DNA from: Rhodospirillaceae bacterium
GTDB lineage: Bacteria > Pseudomonadota > Alphaproteobacteria > UBA11136
Direction of reading: 5' to 3'
DNA: 17,356 nt
Assembly (NCBI GenBank): GCA_018663165.1
Contig: JABJES010000066.1
Span: 1 to 17,356 of the forward strand
Part shown: positions 1 to 7,276 of the stretch, one piece after another
Position numbering within the stretch: the first letter of the stretch is position 1
Layout: each line of letters begins with the position of its first letter
The notes under the pieces: model-generated
The model's input: the letters and a program-made list of their open reading frames with translations, nothing else
What the model was told of the DNA's origin: nothing
Databases searched by the model: none
Position numbers and translations under genes: made by a program

Positions 1-1070
1 TCTTCCCATTCCATTTTAGGCGTCGTTTCTTCTTCGACAATCGCCTGAGGCATCTCGCTGGTATCACCGACACTTTCATCAATAAAAACCGGATGACGAA
101 CGATTACACCATAGGTCTCAACCTCAAGGCTGTCGGCAGCAGCATCTTCGCCAGGATCGCCAGATGCAACAGGCTGTTGCGGCAAAGCCTCATCGGAATA
201 AACAACAACATGCTCGCCCCGCGACGGCACGGAAGCTGAGTAATGAGTCATCCCGAATGACAAGTCACCATTCTCCGACGACAAAGGCATATCGGCATCA
301 GGAGGCTCATAAGCGGATCCTTCCCATTCCGAATTGATATCACCACGGGTGCCCTCCAATTGCGCCATCTCATCATCCCCCCAAAAATACGTGGCGAGAC
401 GACCGGGAATTTCCGTAAATACTATTTCACTCCCATCGTCGGGTATGGTCAGACGATACCAACCACCATAGACAATCGCTGCCAAAAGGAGGGAGATAAG
501 AAGAACAGCACCACTTGGAACGCGGCTTTCAGGTACCGGTTCAGGAAAATTGAGCTCTGTTTTTCCACCCAGGCCGGATGTTTGCACACGAAACTTTTCG
601 ACAATCATCTTGTGATCAAGATCGAGGAGTTCGGCATAAGCCCGGACAAATCCAATGGCGTAGGTCGAGCCGGGAAGTTCTTCTGTATTCCCGTCCTCAA
701 TGGCTCTGAGATAAGCCAAACGAATACAGAGCTTAGCCGCGACTTCAGACAGTTCCAGCTTCTTGCTTTCGCGAATTGTGCGAAAGATCGTGCCGACATC
801 GGCCTCATCAGAAAAAGAAGACGTTCCGACAGAGCGTGTTTCAGAGCGTGTTTCTGCAGAACGTGTTTCTGCGGGGGGCGTTTTCACAGGCCCTGCAAGC
901 GTCTCTGCAGATGCATCATCAAACAAATCCGAGGATGAAGTCTCATCTTTGAGCGCAGCCTTTCCCTTTCCCCCGGAGCTCTTGGAGGATCGATTTTTTT
1001 TCTCCCTGGCTGCCCCTTCTGCCTTACCGACATCAGGAATACCCAGTTTGAGCTTTGCCTTTTTTGCCAT
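1..1070 (-). CDS. RodZ-like helix-turn-helix membrane protein (3' end outside window)
   Basis: RodZ-type proteins tie the MreB cytoskeleton to the cell-wall elongation machinery at the inner membrane. The frame is open from the ATG at 1070 to the left edge, 356 codons, with no stop. Visible parts: a charged, low-complexity N-terminal extension (about 1-90) rich in K, S, E and T, with an AETRS-type repeat at 67-80; a Cro/RodZ-type HTH domain at about 92-160, with signature stretches LAYLRAIEDGN and YAIGFVRAYAELL; a single membrane helix at about 186-204; then an acidic, presumably periplasmic segment. The HTH-TM-periplasm order is that of RodZ. The first Met is used; an AAGAGA stretch lies just upstream. 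An N-terminal extension of about 90 residues before the HTH is unusual, since most family members begin close to it. The gene lies 215 nt downstream of ptsP on the same strand. Family call is fairly firm; the exact role is inferred. Confidence 0.85.
   Translation of the reverse strand, partial: MAKKAKLKLGIPDVGKAEGAAREKKNRSSKSSGGKGKAALKDETSSSDLFDDASAETLAGPVKTPPAETRSAETRSETRSVGTSSFSDEADVGTIFRTIRESKKLELSEVAAKLCIRLAYLRAIEDGNTEELPGSTYAIGFVRAYAELLDLDHKMIVEKFRVQTSGLGGKTELNFPEPVPESRVPSGAVLLISLLLAAIVYGGWYRLTIPDDGSEIVFTEIPGRLATYFWGDDEMAQLEGTRGDINSEWEGSAYEPPDADMPLSSENGDLSFGMTHYSASVPSRGEHVVVYSDEALPQQPVASGDPGEDAAADSLEVETYGVIVRHPVFIDESVGDTSEMPQAIVEEETTPKMEWE
831..872. repeat. Short tandem repeat coding AETRS/ETRS in the RodZ-like N-terminus
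   Basis: On the plus strand the unit AGAGCGTGTTTCTGC or a close variant occurs nearly three times in a row, one copy shortened by three bases. On the coding (minus) strand this gives AETRS-AETRS-ETRS. All length differences are multiples of three, so the frame is kept. It lies in the disordered-looking extension before the HTH. Confidence 0.7.
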
Positions 1071-1285
1071 TTCTCTTATTCCGAAAGATCGCTGGCCACA
1101 TCAAAACCCTTATTTGACCGTCTGCCACAGGAAAAACGACGCACAGAGCACCTTTGCAACTCTACACCAATATAAAACCTTCGGGCAAAATGCCCCGGAA
1201 GAAGCTCAAAGCGCAAGAAAAGATTTAATTACAACGCCTTCGGATAATAGCAACATTAGGCGCAAAACCGGTTAATTCACACAAA

Positions 1286-3550
1286 TCAAACTGTAATTCC
1301 GTGGTCTCTGGCATAAATACTGAGCTTGTCGCGCACGGAATGGTCCGAAAGACCGCAGAGAATGTCGAGATAATCCCGCAAGGGCTCCTCCTCAAGGGTC
1401 AGAACCATATATTTCACCGGCCCGATGGCCGAGGGCGTCATCGACAGAGAGCGAAATCCAAGCCCGACCAGCGCCATGGCTTCCAGGGGCCGCCCGGCCA
1501 TCTCACCACAGAGGCTGATCGGCAAATCGAGATCGTCGCAGGTTTTAACCACCCAGCGCAGAAACGAAAGAATCGACGGCGAAAGAGGATCATAGCGCCC
1601 GGAGAGGTGGGGATTACCGCGATCTGAGGCAAAAAGAAACTGCACCAAATCGTTGCTGCCGACCGAAATAAAATCCACATGGGGGCGCAGGGCGGGCAAC
1701 TGCCAGGCAAGGGCTGGAACCTCCAGCATTGAGCCGACACGGATTTTTCGCGGCAATTTCTGCTTCCGCGAACGCGCCCGCGCAAGTTCAAGATCAAACA
1801 CCGCGCGAGCCGCCAGGAACTCCGAAACGTCCGAGATCATCGGAAAAGTAACGTCGAGCTTGCGGCCTGCCGCCGCCCTGATCAATGCCCGAAGCTGTTG
1901 CCGCAGGATAGCAGGACGGTCTAGACCGATGCGGATCGACCGCCAGCCCATGGCCGGATTGTCCTGCTCTTCCAGGCGCATATAGGGCAACGCCTTATCC
2001 CCACCAATATCGAGTGTACGAAAGATCACGCTGCGGCCCTTGGATTGGTCGATCACCTTCTTGTAAAGCTTGGTCTGGGCATCGACATCGGGAAAGCTCG
2101 AGCGAACCATGAAGGGAATTTCCGTGCGATAAAGACCAATGCCATCGGCGCGGGTCGCATGCATTTGCGGAAGATCGGCCAACAAACCGGCATTGATATT
2201 GAGAGAGACCTTCTCACCATCCCTGGTTTCCGCCGAGCGCCCACGGATCGCCTCATAGCCAGCCAGTCGCTGGGCCTGGGCCCGTATATTCTTCTTGTAA
2301 ACCTGCAGAGCGTCATCACCGGGACGAATGATGATCTGTTCATTGTCGGCATCGACAATAACCTGTTCCAAGGCGTCGATACGGTTGAGAACATCCTTTA
2401 CCCGCCCCAGAACGGGAATATCCAAATCACGGGCGATAATCGCCACATGGGAGGTCTGGGATCCTTCTTCCAACACCAGCGCCCGCAACCGTTTGGGATC
2501 GTATTCAAGAAGATCCGCCGGGCCCAGCGTGCGGGCGATCAAAACCACATTATCGGGAAGATCCATTTCAGCCGCCGTTTTTACATCCCCGGAAAGATGA
2601 CGGGCGAGCCGGTTGGTCAGATCCTCAAGATCGTGCAATCTTTCCCGCAAATAAGGGTCCGGGATCTGGAGCATGCGAACGCGGGTGTCTTCCTGCACCT
2701 TTTGAACCGCCGCCTCGGCGGTCAGGCCGGTATGCACCACATCCCGAATACGCCGCACGAACCCCCGGTCCTCGGCAAACATGCGATAGGTTTCAAGAAT
2801 ATCGCCACTCTCACCGGCATCAAGGCCAGAAGACGAAAACAGGGACTCAAGGGCGCTATGCATGTTTGAAAGAGCGGCATTCAAACGGAGAAGCTCTGCC
2901 TCCGGGTCTTCGGCGACAGGATTACGGACAAAGATATACGGCTGATGGCGGACGGCCTGACCGATGGCCAGTCCACCGTTCAGCTGGACCCCTTCGAGGC
3001 GCAGGGGGAGAAGGCCAATTCCATCAACGGTTGAAAGTTCGCCAGCCTCGACCAGGCCGCCCGAAGACACCAACTCGGCAAGCACCATCGCCACCGTTTG
3101 CATGAGGTCGGTTTCTTCCTCAATATATTCGCGCTTTTCCGCATGCTGGACCACGAGAACGCCGATGACGTTACCGCTGCGAAGAATCGGCACCCCCAGC
3201 ATCGAGAAAAATTTCTCCTCGCCGGTTTCAGGCCGAAAGGTATAGGAAGCATGGGTCGTCGCATCAGCCAGAGCGAGAGGCTTGGCATGGGCGGCAATGT
3301 CGCCGACGATGCCTTCACCAACCCGCAGCCGGGTGTGGTGAACCGCTTTACGCTTCAACCCCCTGGTGGCGAATAACTCAAGGATATTACCCGCCCGCAT
3401 GACGTAAACCGAACAGACATTGGCCTTCATGCCGCTGGCTATAACCCGGACGATCTTGTCGAGGCGCTCTTGGGGCTTGGCCGAAGCGGCCATAACGTCG
3501 CGGACCTTGCGCAACAGGCGGAGAGACTTGCCTGGATCCATGGCGTTCAT
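1286..3550 (-). CDS. ptsP: Phosphoenolpyruvate-protein phosphotransferase, nitrogen PTS enzyme I (EI-Ntr)
   Basis: Cytoplasmic EI-Ntr takes phosphate from PEP onto a histidine and passes it to NPr and then EIIA-Ntr, a regulatory chain coupling nitrogen status to carbon and stress responses. The 754-aa length is normal. Domains in order: N-terminal GAF sensor (about 25-160); PEP-utiliser N-terminal helices (about 190-330); the swivelling phosphohistidine domain with EEGSQTSHVAIIAR and the phospho-acceptor His at 368; the PEP-binding TIM barrel (about 445-740) with DGIGLYRTEIPF, RTLDIGGDKALPY, GSNDLVQFLFASDR and the catalytic Cys681 in SLCGEMAGRP. All catalytic residues seen are intact. In related alphaproteobacteria the GAF domain responds to glutamine; that is family knowledge, not visible here. 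The start is supported by AAGGAAG (3558-3564) 7 nt upstream, inside the end of the preceding gene; the intergenic gap is 2 nt, implying co-transcription with the upstream flavoprotein gene and lysC. Confidence 0.97.
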   Translation of the reverse strand: MNAMDPGKSLRLLRKVRDVMAASAKPQERLDKIVRVIASGMKANVCSVYVMRAGNILELFATRGLKRKAVHHTRLRVGEGIVGDIAAHAKPLALADATTHASYTFRPETGEEKFFSMLGVPILRSGNVIGVLVVQHAEKREYIEEETDLMQTVAMVLAELVSSGGLVEAGELSTVDGIGLLPLRLEGVQLNGGLAIGQAVRHQPYIFVRNPVAEDPEAELLRLNAALSNMHSALESLFSSSGLDAGESGDILETYRMFAEDRGFVRRIRDVVHTGLTAEAAVQKVQEDTRVRMLQIPDPYLRERLHDLEDLTNRLARHLSGDVKTAAEMDLPDNVVLIARTLGPADLLEYDPKRLRALVLEEGSQTSHVAIIARDLDIPVLGRVKDVLNRIDALEQVIVDADNEQIIIRPGDDALQVYKKNIRAQAQRLAGYEAIRGRSAETRDGEKVSLNINAGLLADLPQMHATRADGIGLYRTEIPFMVRSSFPDVDAQTKLYKKVIDQSKGRSVIFRTLDIGGDKALPYMRLEEQDNPAMGWRSIRIGLDRPAILRQQLRALIRAAAGRKLDVTFPMISDVSEFLAARAVFDLELARARSRKQKLPRKIRVGSMLEVPALAWQLPALRPHVDFISVGSNDLVQFLFASDRGNPHLSGRYDPLSPSILSFLRWVVKTCDDLDLPISLCGEMAGRPLEAMALVGLGFRSLSMTPSAIGPVKYMVLTLEEEPLRDYLDILCGLSDHSVRDKLSIYARDHGITV

Positions 3551-3552
3551 GA

Positions 3553-4581
3553 TCAGTCTTCCTTTTCAGCCGCTCCGCGTGCGTTTAGCGTATTTACAGC
3601 CTGATCGACCAGTTCTTGCAGAATCTCTATCGCCGGCTGTTCTGCCGACACCATGCCGACGCTCTGACCGGCCATCAAAGAGCCGTTCTCGATATCGCCC
3701 TTGATCACCGCACGATTTAAAGCGCCCGCCCAGAAATGCTCGATCTCAAGCTGGGCGTCTTCCTGACTTACCTCGCCATTGTTAAATTTTTCAATAACAG
3801 AAGCCTGTATTTCGAGAAATTGCCGCGACGCCGCATTCGCCAAGGCACGCACCGGAATAACCTGAAAACGTGGATCAAGCTGTACAGAAAGAACGGCATC
3901 CCGGGCGCTGGCCCTGATGAAGGCCTTCTTGAAGTCGGGATGAGCGATGGACTCGGTGGCACAGACAAAGCGGGTGCCAAGCTGACAACCAGCCGCCCCC
4001 ATCTCCAGATAAGAGACAATGGCCTCGCCGCGGCCGATTCCCCCGGCAACGAAAATCGGGACATCTCTGATTATGGGGAGGATTTCCTGGGCAAGAACGC
4101 TGGTCGCCACAGGACCGGTATGGCCGCCAGCCTCCATGCCCTCAATGATCAGGGCATCGGCCCCGGTGCGAATGAGTTTCTTGCCGATGCCGAGAGTCGG
4201 CGCAAAGCAAAGAACCTTGACCCCGCCTTCCTTCAGACTCTCGATCAGAGGCTTGCGGGGCAGGCCACCGGCAAGCACCACATGACTGACCTTGCGCTTG
4301 ATACAGACCGCAGCCAGTTCATCCAAATCGGGATGCATAACGATGAGATTGACACCGAAAGGCTTGTCGGTCATTTCCGCCGTCGCGGCAATTTCCTTAT
4401 CAAGCAGCTCGGTCGTCATCGACCCGCAGGCAAGAACACCAAATCCACCGGCATTGGATATGGCGGAAACCAGATGGCGCTCAGACAGCCAGGTCATCGC
4501 CCCACCGAGGATGGCATAGCGACAGCCGAGAAATTCCCTTCCCCGCCGCCAAAGCGCGTCCAGGCGGGCCTGACCCTCCAA
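3553..4581 (-). CDS. Nitronate monooxygenase / FabK-like FMN-dependent TIM-barrel protein
   Basis: The 2-nitropropane dioxygenase/NMO family are FMN enzymes that oxidise nitronates; FabK enoyl-ACP reductases share the fold, so substrate is uncertain. Motifs: RYAILGGAMTW near the N-terminus (about 21-31), the glycine-rich AGGFGVLACGSM (44-55), KPFGVNLIV (73-81), the hallmark AGGHTG (151-156) with the conserved His154, VAGGIGRG (178-185) for phosphate binding of FMN, and GAAGCQLGTRF (195-205). Length 342 aa fits. The longest frame starts with TTG at 4581; no ATG precedes residue 29, which is too deep inside the conserved N-terminus. Ribosome-binding support for the TTG is weak, and a GGAGG-like stretch lies just inside the frame, so the start may be a non-ATG codon a few residues further in. 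It lies between lysC (15-nt gap) and ptsP (2-nt gap) and is probably in their operon, though no metabolic link is obvious. Confidence 0.88.
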   Translation of the reverse strand: MEGQARLDALWRRGREFLGCRYAILGGAMTWLSERHLVSAISNAGGFGVLACGSMTTELLDKEIAATAEMTDKPFGVNLIVMHPDLDELAAVCIKRKVSHVVLAGGLPRKPLIESLKEGGVKVLCFAPTLGIGKKLIRTGADALIIEGMEAGGHTGPVATSVLAQEILPIIRDVPIFVAGGIGRGEAIVSYLEMGAAGCQLGTRFVCATESIAHPDFKKAFIRASARDAVLSVQLDPRFQVIPVRALANAASRQFLEIQASVIEKFNNGEVSQEDAQLEIEHFWAGALNRAVIKGDIENGSLMAGQSVGMVSAEQPAIEILQELVDQAVNTLNARGAAEKED

Positions 4582-4596
4582 CTCGGCTATGATGGG

Positions 4597-5817
4597 CTAG
4601 GAAACGTCCAGCCCATAGGCCGTATGAAGGGCGCTCAACGCCTTTTCCGTGTGCTTCTCGGCGACCAGAACGCTGACCTTGATTTCAGAGGTCGAGATCA
4701 CCTGAATGTTGATCCCCTCTTTGGCCAGGGCGCTGAACATCTGCTGGGCGACACCAGCATGAGAGCGCATACCGACGCCGATAATGGAAATTTTGACCAC
4801 ATCAGGGTCCGGCACCAACCGGGCATAGCCGAGGTCATCACGCCTTTCCTCCAGAACCGCCACGGCGCGGGCCAGATCGCCCTTGGTCACGGTAAAGGTC
4901 AAATCCGTAGCAGCGCCGTCTTCCGAAACGTTCTGCACGATCATATCAACGTTGATATTTGCCTCTGAAAGGGGGCCAAAAATATCGGCCGCTACGCCGG
5001 GCTTGTCGGCAACCCGCACAAGGGTGATCTTTGCTTCGTCGCGGCTGTAAGCGATACCGCTAATAACTTCCTTTTCCAAAACCTCATCCTCATCAACTAT
5101 CAGGGTGCCGTTTGCTTCGTCGAAGGTCGATCTGACCTGAACCCGAACCCCATATTTCATTGCCATCTCAACGGAACGGGGTTGCAGCACCTTTGAACCG
5201 AGAGACGCCATTTCCAGCATCTCTTCATAGGTAACCTTATCGAGTTTCCGCGCCTTCGCAATGATCCGCGGGTCACAGGTATAAACCCCGTCCACATCGG
5301 TAAATATATCACATCTTTCCGCTTCAAGTGCGGCTGCCAGAGCCACCGCACTGGTATCCGACCCGCCACGACCAAGCGTTGTGACTCGATTGTCGGGTCC
5401 AATGCCCTGAAAACCAGCCACAACCATGACCTCACCCGTCGCCAGACTCTTTTTCGCTTCGGCGGTTTCTATAATTTCAATCCGGGCCTTGCCGTGGGCA
5501 TCGTCGGTATGGATCGGAATTTGCCAGGACAACCAGGACCGTGCGGGGATACCCAGCTCCTGCAAGGCCAGGGCCATCAGGCCGCTGGTCACCTGTTCGC
5601 CACTAGAGACCACCGCATCGTATTCCTTCTGGTCATAAAGGGCACCAAACTCATGCACGTATTCGACAAGCTGATTAGTCACGTTCGCCATCGCCGAAAC
5701 GATGACGGCCACTTCGTTACCGGCATCGACCTCACGCTTGACACGCAGGGCGGCATTACGGATGCGTTCAATATCGCCAACCGATGTGCCGCCGAATTTC
5801 TGTACAATACGCGCCAT
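4597..5817 (-). CDS. lysC: Aspartate kinase (monofunctional)
   Basis: Catalyses ATP-dependent phosphorylation of aspartate, the first step towards lysine, threonine, methionine and diaminopimelate, in the cytoplasm. The 406-aa length matches the short monofunctional class. Kinase motifs: KFGGTSVG (7-14), SGEQVTSGLMA (72-82), GRGGSDTSA (149-157) and FTDVDGVYTCDPR (172-184). Two C-terminal ACT domains (about 262-325 and 341-405) are the allosteric sites where lysine and/or threonine usually bind; VRVADKPGVAADIF and SIIGVGMRSHAGVA open them. ATG start with GGGGAG about 9 nt upstream. It is the first gene of the minus-strand run lysC, flavoprotein, ptsP, and is divergent from ubiG across 176 nt. 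Stop codon is TAG. Confidence 0.98.
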   Translation of the reverse strand: MARIVQKFGGTSVGDIERIRNAALRVKREVDAGNEVAVIVSAMANVTNQLVEYVHEFGALYDQKEYDAVVSSGEQVTSGLMALALQELGIPARSWLSWQIPIHTDDAHGKARIEIIETAEAKKSLATGEVMVVAGFQGIGPDNRVTTLGRGGSDTSAVALAAALEAERCDIFTDVDGVYTCDPRIIAKARKLDKVTYEEMLEMASLGSKVLQPRSVEMAMKYGVRVQVRSTFDEANGTLIVDEDEVLEKEVISGIAYSRDEAKITLVRVADKPGVAADIFGPLSEANINVDMIVQNVSEDGAATDLTFTVTKGDLARAVAVLEERRDDLGYARLVPDPDVVKISIIGVGMRSHAGVAQQMFSALAKEGINIQVISTSEIKVSVLVAEKHTEKALSALHTAYGLDVS

Positions 5818-5893
5818 AAACTCCGTCTCCCCGGTCCGGCCCTTAAAGGCTCAAACCGGCATGCCAAATTTGCAACGTCACTGATACTATAAG

Positions 5894-5912
5894 ATTGGAC
5901 CAAAAGACCAAT
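5894..5912. promoter_or_regulatory. Inverted repeat in the lysC/ubiG intergenic region
   Basis: ATTGG and CCAAT arms flank a 9-nt centre, an imperfect dyad placed between the two divergent genes and just upstream of the ubiG promoter. On the minus strand a TATAGT element lies next to it. It could be an operator for lysC or for both genes; no regulator is identified. Confidence 0.35.
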
Positions 5913-5914
5913 GA

Positions 5915-5943
5915 TTGCCGCGCCCAAGGCGCGTATACATAAT
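5915..5943 (+). promoter_or_regulatory. Probable sigma-70-type promoter for ubiG
   Basis: TTGCCG (5915-5920) and CATAAT (5938-5943) are separated by exactly 17 nt, 51 nt before the ubiG ATG. The spacer contains most of a perfect 6-bp inverted repeat, CGCGCC-CAA-GGCGCG (5919-5933), which overlaps the end of the -35 element. The assignment rests on sequence match only. Confidence 0.5.
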
Positions 5944-5993
5944 TTATCAGAACTTAGGCAAGCCCGTCCTGACGGCAGATTGAGGAAAATTTC

Positions 5994-6734
5994 ATGTCCG
6001 GCACCATCGACGACCGAGAAATCGAGCGTTTTAACGCCCTGGCAGAGGCCTGGTGGGACGTCGAAGGTGACTTCCGGCCCCTGCACATGTTCAACCCCGT
6101 GCGCCTGGCCTATATCGGCGACAAACTGGCGGCCCATTTTGGGCGAAATACGGATGATTCCAACCCCCTGACCGGGCTCGGCCTGCTTGATGTGGGCTGC
6201 GGCGGCGGGCTGATCTGTGAGCCGATGGTGCGCTTGGGCGCAAACGTCACCGGAATCGATGCCGGAGAAAAAAACATCCAAATCGCTGCCGCCCACGCCA
6301 AATCCAATGGTCTTTCCATCGATTACCGGCAAACCAGTGTCGAGGCGCTGGCAAAGGGGAAAGAACGTTTCGACGTTATTCTCAACATGGAGGTGATCGA
6401 GCATGTGGCCGACCGCGACCTTTTCATCCGCTCCTGCTGTTCACTCCTCAAACCGGACGGTGTGATGATTCTCGCCACCCTCAACCGGACGGCGAAATCC
6501 TTCGCCCTTGCCATCATCGGGGCCGAATACATCCTGCGCTGGCTGCCACCGGGTACTCACCAATGGGACAAATTCGTCAAACCATCGGAAATCGCCGCCG
6601 CTTTGCGGAAAAACGGGTTCAAAATCGACGATATCACCGGTGCCGCCTATAACCCGATCACCGGGTCGTGGCGGCTTTCCCATGATGTCGGGGTCAATTA
6701 CATGGTGCTGGCGACAAGAGAAAACGGCCAGTGA
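5994..6734 (+). CDS. ubiG: Bifunctional ubiquinone O-methyltransferase (3-demethylubiquinol / 2-polyprenyl-6-hydroxyphenol)
   Basis: UbiG carries out both O-methylations of ubiquinone synthesis using S-adenosylmethionine, at the cytoplasmic face of the inner membrane. The 246-aa sequence has the UbiG-specific N-terminus ERFNALAEAWWDVEGDFRPL with HMFNPVRLAYI following, SAM motif I LLDVGCGGGL (64-73), the NMEVIEHVAD block (about 131-140), and the C-terminal THQWDKFVKPSEI and SWRLSHDVGVNYM blocks. Length is standard. The ATG has GAGGAAA (5982-5988) 5 nt upstream. The stop codon overlaps the start of the next gene by 4 nt, so the two are translationally coupled. Divergence from lysC is a familiar alphaproteobacterial arrangement. 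Confidence 0.97.
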   Translation: MSGTIDDREIERFNALAEAWWDVEGDFRPLHMFNPVRLAYIGDKLAAHFGRNTDDSNPLTGLGLLDVGCGGGLICEPMVRLGANVTGIDAGEKNIQIAAAHAKSNGLSIDYRQTSVEALAKGKERFDVILNMEVIEHVADRDLFIRSCCSLLKPDGVMILATLNRTAKSFALAIIGAEYILRWLPPGTHQWDKFVKPSEIAAALRKNGFKIDDITGAAYNPITGSWRLSHDVGVNYMVLATRENGQ

Positions 6735-7276
6735 CCCCCTTACCCTGGATCGTCCGTTTCGCCCCCCTGATCCCGCCCGGCGGCGAGGTTCTCGACCTTG
6801 CCTGCGGCTCAGGTCGCCATAGCCGTTTGATGCTGGAACGCGGCCACCCGGTCTGTGCCGTCGATCGGGATGTCTCGCGTTTGTCCGACATTGCCGAAAC
6901 ACCGGGTTTGAACGTTCTTGAGGCCGATCTTGAAACCGCCACCGACCCATTCGGCCCCGGCGGTATTCTGCAGGAACGCCAATTCGCCGGGATCATCGTC
7001 ACCAATTATCTCTACCGCCCACTTATACCAGGGCTGTTCGCAGCACTGAGCGAGAACGGTATTCTGATTTATCAGACCTTCGCCCTGGGAAACGAGGCCT
7101 ATGGCCGCCCCCGCAATCCGGATTTCCTTCTACATCAGGGGGAATTACTGGAGATGGCCGAAGCGGCAGGACTTGAGATTGTCGCCTATAAACAAGGGCT
7201 TATCGACGATCCGGCGCCGGCAATCGTCGGCCAGCTTTGCGCCCGGCGCTCCCCCAATCCAGTCGGAAAGTCCTAA
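6731..7276 (+). CDS. Small class I SAM-dependent methyltransferase, substrate unknown
   Basis: A 181-aa Rossmann-fold methyltransferase. SAM motif I is VLDLACGSGRHS (20-31), followed by AVDRDVSRL (43-51) as the acidic motif II region and IIVTNYLYRPL as motif IV. SGRHS after the glycine loop resembles TehB-like and related small methyltransferases, but no substrate-binding part is recognisable. It starts with GTG at 6731 inside the ubiG stop (GTGA overlap), so it depends on ubiG translation and is probably in the same operon. A ubiquinone-related job is possible only by position. Its TAA stop overlaps the stop of the convergent amidase gene. Confidence 0.85.
   Translation: MTPLPWIVRFAPLIPPGGEVLDLACGSGRHSRLMLERGHPVCAVDRDVSRLSDIAETPGLNVLEADLETATDPFGPGGILQERQFAGIIVTNYLYRPLIPGLFAALSENGILIYQTFALGNEAYGRPRNPDFLLHQGELLEMAEAAGLEIVAYKQGLIDDPAPAIVGQLCARRSPNPVGKS

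Noticed and set aside
1183..1195. Small hairpin GGGCA-TTT-TGCCC as a ptsP terminator
   Set aside because: The stem is only 5 bp and no T-run follows directly. The 1071-1285 gap otherwise shows only a weak promoter-like TTGCCC-N18-TAGAGT on the minus strand.
2045..2869. 274-aa plus-strand frame opposite ptsP, and a 270-aa frame opposite secA (15174-15986)
   Set aside because: Both are complements of strongly conserved genes in a GC-rich genome, where long antisense frames are common.
3736..4968. 410-aa plus-strand open frame opposite the flavoprotein and lysC
   Set aside because: Both opposing genes have full family motifs; the frame has no recognisable domain and is an antisense shadow.
4597..5072. 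Separate internal start producing an aspartokinase beta subunit, as in some Gram-positive lysC genes
   Set aside because: No well-placed start codon with Shine-Dalgarno was found just before the ACT domains.
5679..6404. 241-aa minus-strand frame across the lysC-ubiG gap
   Set aside because: It runs antisense through ubiG and out of frame through lysC, both well supported, and shows no motif of its own.
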